The notes under the pieces are model-generated. The model worked only from the letters and a program-made list of their open reading frames with translations, did no database searches and was not told where the DNA came from. Below are positions 52,259 to 63,025 of a stretch of DNA of 64,000 nt, in pieces; positions within the stretch are counted from its first letter, which is position 1, and each line of letters opens with the position of its first letter. Source of the DNA: Sepiola atlantica (Eukaryota; Mollusca; Cephalopoda; Sepiida; Sepiolidae). The stretch is taken from assembly GCA_963556195.1 (NCBI GenBank), contig CAUVYP010001198.1:186001-250000 (forward strand), given 5' to 3'. The translations under genes and the position numbers were made by a program.

Positions 52259-52423
52259 ATCGCTTTTGTTAATAACTTCCACATTTATTCGAATTGTACC
52301 ACGAAACTTTGCAGACAGTCGCGGATAGGCCTTTTCTACTGAAGTACCAAGTTTCAGAAGTGCAGCTCTTGTACTGCCGGAGATATGTCGATACAAACTG
52401 AATACGCAAAACATCAACAAAAT
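52238..52423 (+). repeat. Reference monomer (class h) used to describe the unit
   Basis: This is a typical 186 bp monomer, chosen as a coordinate reference. Position 1 is the first T of TTAGCGCG. An EcoRV site GATATC lies at positions 19-24, the short dyad GTTAATAAC at 31-39, TTCGAA at 51-56, the hypervariable window at 86-100, GCCGGAG near 139-145 and GTCGATAC near 150-157. The following monomer (52424, class i) differs at 10 of 186 positions by direct count, five of them inside the hypervariable window. This shows how divergence is concentrated. The consensus has 37 C, 35 G and 10 CpG. Confidence 0.95.
52323..52337 (+). repeat. Hypervariable window of the monomer (positions 86-100), reference copy
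   Basis: In the reference monomer this 15-nt segment reads GGATAGGCCTTTTCT. Across the array the same slot carries at least ten recurrent alternatives, for example GGAGACATGTTTTCT, GGAGAACTGTTTTCT, AGAGACAGATTTACT, GGAGACCTTTTTTCT and GGATAGACAGTTTCT. The flanks TTTGCAGACAGTCG and ACTGAAGTACC stay almost constant. The window is the main class marker of the array. Whether it is functionally variable or simply carries old, block-wise inherited substitutions cannot be decided here. Confidence 0.85.
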
Positions 52424-55400
52424 TTAGCGCGTTTTAAAGTTGATATCGCTTTTGTTAATAACTTCCACATTTATTCGAATTGTGCCACGAAACTTTGCAG
52501 ACAGTCGCGGAGACATGTTTTCTACTAAAGTACCAAGTTCCAGAAGTGCAGCTTTTGTACTGCCGGAGATATGTCGATACAAACTGAATACGCAAAACAT
52601 GAACAAAATTTAGCGCGTTTTAAAGTTGATATCGCTTTTGTTAATAACTTCCACATTTATTCGAATTGTGCCACGAAACTTTGCAGACAGTCGCAGAGAC
52701 AGATTTACTACTGAAGTACCAAGTTTCAGAAGTGCAGCTCTTGTACTGCCGGAGATATGTCGATACAAACTGAATACGCAAAACATCAACAAAATTTAGC
52801 GCGTTTTAAAGTTGATATCGCTTTTGTTAATAACTTCCACATTTATTCGAATTGTGCCACCAAACTTCGCAGACAGTCGCGGAGACATATTGTCTACTGA
52901 AGTACCAAGTTTCAGAAGTGCAGCTCTTGTACTGCCGGAGATATGTCGATACAAACTGAATACGCAAAACTTCAACAAAATTTAGCGCGTTTTAAAGTTG
53001 ATATCGCTTTTGTTAATAACTTCCACATTTATTCGAATTGTGCCACGAAACTTTGCAGACAGTCGCGGAGACAGATTTTCCACTGATGTACTAAGTTTCA
53101 GAAGTGCAGCTCTTGTACTGCCGGAGATATGTCGATACAAACTGAATACGCAAAACATCAACAAAATTTAGCGCGTTTTAAAGTTGATATCGCTTTTGTT
53201 AATAACTTCCACATTTATTCGAATTGTGCCAAGAAACTTTGCAGACAGTCGCGGATAGACAGTTTCTACTGAAGTACCAAGTTTCAGAAGAGCAGCTCTT
53301 GTACTGCCGGAGATATGTCGATACAAACTGAATACGCAAAACATCAACAAAATTTAGCGCGTTTTAAAGTTCATATCGCTTTTGTTAATAACTTCCACAG
53401 TTATTAGACTTGTGCCACGAAACTTTGCAGACAGTCGCGGAGACAGATTTTCTACTGAAGTACCTAGTTTCAGAAGTGCAGCTCTGGTACTGCCGGAGAT
53501 ATGTCGATACAAACTGAATACGCAAAACATCAACTAAATTTAGCGCGTTTTAAAGTTGATACCGCTTTTGTTAATAACTTCCACATTTATAAGAATTGTG
53601 CCACGAAACTTTGCAGACAGTCGCGGAGAACTGTTTTCTATTGAAGTACCAAGTTCCAGAAGTGCAGCTTTTTTACTGCCGGAGATATGTCGATACAAAC
53701 TGAATACGCAAAACATGAACAAAATTTAGCGCGTTTTAAAGTTGATATCGCTTTTGTTAATAACTTCCACATTTATTCGAATTGTACCAAGAAACTTTGC
53801 AGACAGTCGCGGATAGACAGTTTCTACTGAAGTACCAAGTTTCAGAAGAGCAGCTCTTGTACTGCCGGAGATATGTCGATACAAACTGAATACGCAAAAC
53901 ATCAACAAAATTTAGCGCGTTTTAAAGTTGATATCGCTTTTGTTAATAACTTCCACATTTATTCGAATTGTGCCACGAAACTTTGCAGACAGTCGCGGAG
54001 ACAGATTCTCTACTGAAGTACCTAGTTTCAGAAGTGCAGCTCTGGTACTGCCGGACATACGTCGATACAAACTGAATACGCAAAACATCAACAAAATTTA
54101 GCGCGTTTTAAAGTTGATACCGCTTTTGTTAATAACTTCCACATTTATTCGAATTGTGCCACGAAACCTTGCAGACAGTCGCGGAGACCTTTTTTCTACT
54201 GAAGTACGAAGTTTCAGAAGTGCAGCTTTTGTACTGCCGGAGATATGTCGATACAAACTGAATACGCAAAACATCAACAAAATTCAGCGCGTTTCAAAGT
54301 TGATATCGCTTTTGTTAATAACTTCCACATTTATTCGAATTGTACCACGAAACTTTGCAGACAGTCGCAGATAGGCCTTTTCTACTGAAGTACCAAGTTT
54401 CAGAAGTGCAGCTCTTGTACTGCCGGAGATATGTCGATACAAACTGAATACGCAAAACATCAACAAAATTTAGCGCGTTTTAAAGTTGATATCGCTTTTG
54501 TTAATAACTTCCACATTTATTCGAATTGTACCACGAAACTTTGCAGACAGTCGCAGATAGGCATTTTCTACTGAAGTACGAAGTTTCAGAAGTGCAGCTC
54601 TTGTACTGCCGGAGATATGTCGATACAAACTGAATACGCAAAACATCAACAAAATTTAGCGCGTTTTAAAGTTGATATCGCTTTTGTTAATAACTTCCAC
54701 ATTTATTCGAATTGTGCCACGAAACTTTGCAGACAGTCGCGGAGACATGTTTTCTACTGAAGTACCAAGTTCCAGAAGTGCAGCTTTTGTACTGCCGGAG
54801 ATATGTCGATACAAACTGAATACGCAAAACATGAACAAAATTTAGCGCGTTTTAAAGTTGATATCTCTTTTGTTAATAACTTCCACATTCATTCGAATTG
54901 TGCCACGAAACTTTGCAGACAGTCGCAGAGACAGATTTACTACTGAAGTACCAAGTTTCAGAAGTGCAGCTCTTGTACTGCCGGAGATATGTCGATACAA
55001 ACTGAATACGCAAAACATCAACAAAATTTAGCGCGTTTTAAAGTTGATATCGCTTTTGTTAATAACTTCCACATTTATTCGAATTGTGCCACCAAACTTC
55101 GCAGACAGTCGCGGAGACATATTGTCTACTGAAGTACCAAGTTTCAGAAGTGCAGCTCTTGTACTGCCGGAGATATGTCGATACAAACTGAATACGCAAA
55201 ACTTCAACAAAATTTAGCGCGTTTTAAAGTTGATATCGCTTTTGTTAATAACTTCCACATTTATTCGAATTGTGCCACGAAACTTTGCAGACAGTCGCGG
55301 AGACATGTTTTCTACTGAAGTACCAAGTTCCAGAAGTGCAGCTTTTGTACTGCCGGAGATATGTCGATACAAACTGAATACACAAAACATGAACAAAATT

Positions 55401-56515
55401 TAGCGCGTTTTAAAGTTGATATCGCTTTTGTTAATAACTTCCACATTCATTCGAATTGTGCCACGAAACTTTGCAGACAGTCGCAGAGACAGATTTACTA
55501 CTGAAGTACCAAGTTTCAGAAGTGCAGCTCTTGTACTGCCGGAGATATGTCGATACAAACTGAATACGCAAAACATCAACAAAATTTAGCGCGTTTTAAA
55601 GTTGATACCGCTTTTGTTAATAACTTCCACATTTATTCGAATTGTGCCACAAAACTTCGCAGACAGTCGCGGAGACATATTGTCTACTGAAGTACCAAGT
55701 TTCAGAAGTGCAGCTCTTGTACTGCCGGAGATATGTCGATACAAACTGAATACGCAAAACTTCAACAAAATTTAGCGCGTTTTAAAGTTGATATCGCTTT
55801 TGTTAATAACTTCCACATTTATTCGAATTGTGCCACGAAACTTTGCAGACAGTCGCGGAGACAGATTTTCTACTGATGTACTAAGTTTCAGAAGTGCAGC
55901 TCTTGTACTGCCGGAGATATGTCGATACAAACTGAATACGCAACACATCAACAAAATTTAGCGCGTTTTAAAGTTGATATCGCTTTTGTTAATAACTTCC
56001 ACATTTATTCGAATTGTGCCACGAAACTTTGCAGACAGTCGCGGATAGACAGTTACTACTGAAGTACCAAGTTTCAGAAGAGCAGCTCTTGTACTGCCGG
56101 AGATATGTCGATACAAACTGAATACGCAAAACATCAACAAAATTTAGCGCGTTTTAAAGTTGATACCGCTTTTGTTAATAACTTCCACATTTATAAGAAT
56201 TGTGCCACGAAACTTTGCAGACAGTCGCGGAGAACTGTTTTCTATTGAAGTACCAAGTTTCAGAAGTGCAGCTTTTGTACTGCCGGAGATATGTCGATAC
56301 AAACTGAATACGCAAAACATCAACAAAATTCAGCGCGTTTCAAAGTTGATATCGCTTTTGTTAATAACTTCCACATTTATTCGAATTGTACCACGAAACT
56401 TTGCAGACAGTCGCAGATAGGCCTTTTCTACTCAAGTACCAAGTTTCAGAAGTGCAGCTCTTGTACTGCCGGAGATATGTCGATACAAACTGAATACGCA
56501 AAACATCAACAAAAT

Positions 56516-59500
56516 TTAGCGCGTTTTAAAGTTGATATCGCTTTTGTTAATAACTTCCACATTTATTCGAATTGTGCCACGAAACTTTGCAGACAGTCGC
56601 GGAGACATGTTTACTACTGAAGTAGCAAGTTCCAGAAGTGCAGCTTTTGTACTGCCGGAGATATGTCGATACAAACTGAATACGCAAAACATGAACAAAA
56701 TTTAGCGCGTTTTAAAGTTTATATCGCTTTTGTTAATAACTTCCACATTTATTCGAATTGTGCCACGAAACTTTGCAGACAGTCGCGAAGACATATTAAC
56801 TACTGAAGTACCAAGTCTCAGAAGTGCAGCTCTTGTACTACCGGAGATATGTCGATACAAACTACATACGCAAAACATCAACAAAATTTAGCGCGTTTTA
56901 AAGTTGATATCGCTTTTGTTTATAACTTCCACATTTATTCGAATTGTGCCACGAAACTTTGCAGACAGTCGCGGAGACAGATTTTCTACTGAAGTACGAA
57001 GTTTCAGAAGTGCAGCTCTTGTACTGCCGGAGATATGTCGATACAAACTGAATACGCAAAACATCAACAAAATTTAGCGCGTTTTAAAGTTGATATCGCT
57101 TTTGTTAATAACTTCCACATTTATTCGAATTGTGCCAAGAAACTTTGCAGACAGTCGCGGATAGACCGTTTCTACTGAAGTACCAAGTTTCAGAAGAGCA
57201 GCTCTTGTACTGCCGGAGATATGTCGATACAAACTGAATACGCAAAACATCAACAAAATTTAGCGCGTTTTAAAGTTGATATCGCTTTTGTTAATAACTT
57301 CTCCAGTTATTCGAATTGTGCCACGAAACTTTGCAGACAGTCGCGGAGACAGATTTTTCACTGAAGTACCTAGTTTCAGATGTGCAGCTCTGTTACTGCC
57401 GTAGATATGTCGATACAAACTGAATACGCAAAACATCAACAAAATTTAGCGCGTTCTAAGTTGATACCGCTTTTGTTAATAACTTCCACATTTATAAGAA
57501 TTGTGCCACGAAACTTTGCAGACAGTCGCGGAGAACTGTTTTCTATTGAAGTACCAAGTTCCAGAAGTGCAGCATTTTTACTGCCGGAGATATGTCGATA
57601 CAAACTGAATACGCAAAACATGAACAAAATTTAGCGCGTTTTAAAGTTGATATCGCTTTTGTTAATAACTTCCACATTTATTCGAATTGTGCCACGAAAC
57701 TTTGCAGACAGTCGCGGATAGACTTTCTCTACTGAAGTACCAAGTTTCAAAAGAGCAGCTTTTGTACTGCCGGAGATATGTCGATACAAACTGAATACGC
57801 AAAACATCAACAAAATTTAGCGCGTTTTAAAGTTGATATCGCTTTTGTTAATAACTTCCACAGTTATTCGAATTGTGCCACGAAACTTTGCAGACAGTCG
57901 CGGAGAACTGTTTTCTACTGAAGTACCAAGTTTCAGAAGTGCAGCTTTTGTACTACCGGAGATATGTCGATACAAACTGAATACGCAAAACATCAACAAA
58001 CTTCAGCGCGTTTTAAAGTTGATATCGCTTTTGTTAATAACTTCCACATTTATTCGAGTTGTACCACGAAACTTTGCAGACAGTCGCGGAGACATATTGT
58101 CTACTGAAGTACCAAGTTTCAGAAGTGCAGCTCTTGTACTGCCGGAGATATGTCGATACAAACTGAATACGCAAAACATCAAACAAAATTTAGCGCGTTT
58201 TAAAGTTGATATCGCTTTTGTTAATAACTTCAATATTTATTCGAATTGTGCCACGAAACTTTGCAGACAGTCGCGGAGACATATTTACTACTGAAGTACC
58301 AAGTTTTAGAAGTGCAGCTCTTGTACTGCCGGAGATATGTCGATACAAACTGAATACGCAAAACATCAACAAAATTTAGCGCGTTTTAAAGTTGATAACG
58401 CTTTTTTTAATAACTTCCACAGTTATTCGAATTGTGCTACGAAACTTTGCAGACAGTCGCGGAGACAGATTCTCTACTGAAGTACCTAGTTTCAGAAGTG
58501 CAGCTCTGGTACTGCCGGAGATACGTCGATACAAACTGAATACGCAAAACATCAACAAAATTTAGCGCGTTTTAAAGTTGATACCGCTTTTGTTAATAAC
58601 TTCCACATTTATTCGAATTGTGCCACGAAACTTTGCAGACAGTCGCGGAGACCTTTTTTCTACTGAAGTACGAAGTTTTAGAAGTGCAGCTTTTGTACTG
58701 CCGGAGATATGTCGATACAAACTGAATACGCAAAACATGAACAAAATTTAGCGCGTTTTAAAGTTGATATCGCTTTTGTTAATAACTTCCACATTTATTC
58801 GAATTGTGCCACGAAACTTTGCAGACAGTCGCGGAGACATATTTACTACTGAAGTACCAAGTCTCAGAAGTGCAGCTCTTGTACTGCCGGAGATATGTCG
58901 ATACAAACTGAATACGCAAAACATCAACAAAATTTAGCGCGTTTTAAAGTTGATATCGCTTTTGTTAATAACTTCCACATTTACTCGAATTGTACCACGA
59001 AACTTTGCAGACAGTCGCGGATAGGCCTCTTCAACTGAAGTACCAAGTTTCAGAAGTGCAGCTCTTGTACTACCGGAGATATTTCGATACAAACTACATA
59101 CGCAAAACATCAACAAAATTTAGCGCGTTTTAAAGTTGATATCGCTTTTGTTTATAACTTCCACATTTATTCGAATTGTGCCACGAAACTTTGCAGACAG
59201 TTGCGGAGACAGATTTTCTACTGAAGTACGAAGTTTCAGAAGTGCAGCTCTTGTACTGCCGGAGATATGTCGATACAAACTGAATACGCAAAACATCAAC
59301 AAAATTTAGCGCGTTTTAAAGTTGATATCGCTTTTGTTAATAACTTCCACATTTATTCGAATTGTGCCAAGAAACTTTGCAGACAGTCGCGGATAGACCG
59401 TTTCTACTGAAGTACCAAGTTTCAGAAGAGCAGCTCTTGTACTGCCGGAGATATGTCGATACAAACTGAATACGCAAAACATCAACAAAATTTAGCGCGT

Positions 59501-60420
59501 TTTAAAGTTGATATCGCTTTTGTTAATAACTTCCACATTTATTCGAATTGTGCCACGAAACTTTGCAGACAGTCGCGGAGACAGATTTACTACTGAAGTA
59601 CCAAGTTTCAGAAGTGCAGCTCTTGTACTGCCGGAGATATGTCGATACAAACTGAATACGCAAATCATGAACAAAATTTAGCGCGTTTTAAAGTTGATAT
59701 CGCTTTTGTTAATAACTTCCACATTTATTCGAATTGTGCCACGAAACTTTGCAGACAGTCGCGGAGACAGATTTACTACTGAAGTACCAAGTTTCAGAAG
59801 TGCAGCTCTTGTACTGCCGGAGATATGTCGATACAAACTGAATACGCAAAACATCAACAAAATTTAGCGCGTTTAAAGTTTATATCGCTTTTGTTAATAA
59901 CTTCCACATTTATTCGAATTGTGCCACCAAACTGTGCAGACAGTCGCGGAGACATATTGTCTACTGAAGTACCAAGTTTCAGAAGTGCAGCTCTTGTACT
60001 GCCGGAGATATGTCGATACAAACTGAATACGCAAAACATCAACAAAATTTAGCGCGTTTTCAAGTTGATATCGCTTTTGTTAATAACTTCCACATTTATT
60101 CGAATTGTGCCACGAAACTTTGCAGACAGTCGCGGAGACATTTTTTCTACTGAAGTACCAAGTTTCAGAAGTGCAGCTCTTGTACTGCCGGAGATTGGTC
60201 GATACAAACTGAATACGCAAAACTTCAACAAAATTTAGCGCGTTTTAAAGTTGATATCGCTTTTGTTAATAACTTCCACATTTGTTCGAATTGTACCACG
60301 AAACTTTGCAGACAGTCGCGGATAGGCCTCTTCTACTGAAGTACCAAGTTTCAGAAGTGCAGCTCTTGTACTTCCGGAGATATGTCGATACAAACTGAAT
60401 ACGCAAAACATCAACAAAAT
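56516..60420 (+). repeat. Mixed-class monomers without a clear unit, 21 monomers
   Basis: This stretch samples many classes (i, j2, a, b, c, d, e, g, c2, l, n, h-like) without repeating within itself, apart from the similar pair at 59492 and 59678. It has three length variants: 57446 (185 bp, GCGTTCTAAGTTG), 58003 (187 bp, CATCAAACAAAA) and 59864 (185 bp, GCGTTTAAAGTTT). Parts match unit C1: the j2 n a b order at 58748-59491 resembles 35682-36425. I see no gene in it. Confidence 0.8.
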
Positions 60421-63025
60421 TTAGCGCGTTTTAAAGTTGATATCGCTTTTGTTAATAACTTCAATATTTATTCGAATTGTGCCACGAAACTTTGCAGACA
60501 GTCGCGGAGACAGATTTACTACTGAAGTACCAAGTTTTCGAAGTGCAGCTCTTGTACTGCCGGAGATATGTCGATACAAACTGAATACGCAAAACATCAA
60601 CAAAATTTAGCGCGTTTTAAAGTTGATATCGCGTTTGTTAATAACTTCCACATTTATTCGAATTGTACCACGAAACTTTGCAGACAGTCGCGGATAGGCC
60701 TTTTCTACTGAAGTACCAAGTTTCAGAAGTGCAGCTCTTGTACTGCCGGAGATATGTCGATACAAACTGAATACGCAAAACATCAACAAAATTTAGCGCG
60801 TTTTAAAGTTGATATCGCTTTTGTTAATAACTTCCAAATTTATTCGAATTGTGCCACGAAACTTTGCAGACAGTCGCGGAGACATGTTTTCTACTGAAGT
60901 ACCAAGTTTACCAAGTGCAGCTCTGGTACTGCCGGAGATATGTCGATACAAACTGAATACGCAGAACATCAACAAAATTTTGCGCGTTTTAAAGTTGATA
61001 CCGCTTTTGTTAATAACTTCCACATTTATTCGAATTGTGCCACGAAACTTTGCAGACAGTCGCGGAGAACTGTTTTGCTACTGAAGTACCAAGTTTCAGA
61101 AGTGCAGCTTTTGTACTGCCGGAGATATGTCGATACAAACTGAATACGCAAAACATCAACAAAATTCAGCGCGTTTTAAAGTTGATATCGCTTTTGTTAA
61201 TAACTTCCACATTTATTCGAATTGTACCACGAAACTTTGCAGACAGTCGCGGATAAACCTTTTCTACTCAAGTACCAAGTTTCAGAAGTGCAGCTCTTGT
61301 ACTGCCGGAGATATGTCGATACAAACTGAATACGCAAAACATCAACAAAATTTAGCGCGTTTTAAAGTTGATATCGCTTTTGTTAATAACTTCCACATTT
61401 ATTCGAATTGTGCAACGAAACTTTGCAGACAGTCGCGGAGACATGTTTTCCACTGAAGTAGCAAGTTCCAGAAGTGCGGCTTTTGTACTGCCGGATATAT
61501 GTCGATACAAACTGAATACGCAAAACATCAACAAAATTTAGCGCGTTTTAAAGTTGATATCGCTTTTGTTAATAACTTCCACATTTATTCGAATTGTACC
61601 ACGAAACTTTGCAGACAGTCGCGGATAGGCCTTTTCTACTGAAGTACCAAGTTTCAGAAGTGCAGCTCTTGTACTGCCGGAGATATGTCGATACAAACTG
61701 AATACGCAAAACATCAACAAAATTTAGCGCGTTTTAAAGTTGATATCGCTTTTGTTAATAACTTCCACATTTATTCGAATTGTGTCACGAAACTTTGCAG
61801 ACAGTCGCGGAGACATGTTTTCTACTGAAGTACCAAGTTCCAGAAGTGCAGCTTTTGTATAGCCGGAGATATGTCGATACAAACTGAATACGCAAAACAT
61901 CAACAAAATTTAGCGCGTTTTAAAGTTGATATCGCTTTTGTTAATAACTTCCACATTTATTCGAATTGTGCCACGAAACTTTGCAGACAGTCGCGGAGAC
62001 AGATTTACTACTGAAGTACCAAGTTTCAGAAGTGCAGCTCTTGTACTGCCGGAGATATGTCGATAAAAACTGAATACGCAAAACATCAACAAAATTTAGC
62101 GCGTTTTAAAGTTGATATCGCTTTTGTTAATAACTTCCACATTTATTCGAATTGTGCCACCAAACTTTGCAGACAGTCGCGGAGACATATTGTCTACTGA
62201 AGTACCAAGTTTCAGAAGTGCAGCTCTTGTACTGCCGGAGATATGTCGATACAAACTGAATACGCAAAACATCAACAAAATTTAGCGCGTTTTAAAGTTG
62301 ATATCGCTTTTGTTAATAACTTCAATATTTATTCGAATTGTGCCACGAAACTTTAAAGACAGTCGCGGAGACAGATTTACTACTCAAGTACCAAGTTTCA
62401 GAAGTGCAGCTCTTGTACTGCCGGAGATATGTCGATACAAACTGAGTACGCAAAACATCAACAAAATTTAGCGCGTTTTAAAGTTGATATCGCTTTTGTT
62501 AATAACTTCCACATTTATTCGAATTGTGCCACGAAACTTTGCAGACAGTCGCGGAGACATGTTTTCTACTGAAGTAGCAAGTTCCAGAAGTGCAGCTTTT
62601 GTACTGCCGGAGATATGTCGATACAAACTGAATACGCAAAACATGAACAAAATTTAGCGCGTTTTAAAGTTGATATCGCTTTTGTTAATAACTTCCACAT
62701 TTATTCGAATTGTGCCACGAAACTTTGCAGACAGTCGCGGAGACAGATTTACTACTGAAGTACCAAGTTTCAGAAGTGCAGCTCTTGTACTGCCGGAGAT
62801 ATGTCGATACAAACTGAATACGCAAAACATCAACAAAATTTAGCGCGTTTTAAAGTTGATATCGCTTTTGTTAATAACTTCCACATTTATTCGAATTGTG
62901 CCACCAAACTGTGCAGACAGTCGCGGAGACATATTGTCTACTGAAGTACCAAGTTTCAGAAGTGCAGCTCTTGTACTGCCGGAGATATGTCGATACAAAC
63001 TGAATACGCAAAACATCAACAAAAT
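60421..63025 (+). repeat. Unit E1, 14 monomers, 2,605 bp
   Basis: It starts with a g-like monomer tagged GTTTTCGAAGTGC, then an h with GATATCGCGTTTG, then one with CCAAATTTATTCG and GTTTACCAAGTGC, then one beginning TTTTGCGCG and containing GTTTTGCTACTG (187 bp, 60979). These tags recur in the same order from 63026. Confidence 0.88.

Larger units (their letters stand above)
52238..56515 (+). repeat. Unit D2, 23 monomers, 4,278 bp
   Basis: It is a near-identical copy of D1 with one monomer missing: the c monomer at 51680 has no counterpart, so 55958 (b) is followed directly by 56144 (d2). Differences seen by eye are few, for example GTCGATACCAACTG at about 48480 in D1 only, and GAATTTTGCC near 51175 in D1 against GAATTGTGCC in D2. 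It contains the longest recently duplicated segment in the window. Confidence 0.9.

Noticed and set aside
52323..52411. Internal duplication within the monomer (GGAGA...ACTGAA at positions 86-106 and again at 142-165)
   Set aside because: Similarity is limited to short words with inconsistent spacing (56 against 59 bp). It is too weak to claim that the 186 bp unit arose from a roughly 60 bp precursor.
57833..58294. Longest open frame in the window (153 codons, plus strand)
   Set aside because: It results from chance loss of stops and a one-base insertion (CATCAAACAAAA near 58177) that shifts the frame between monomers. The product is translated satellite with no recognisable domain.
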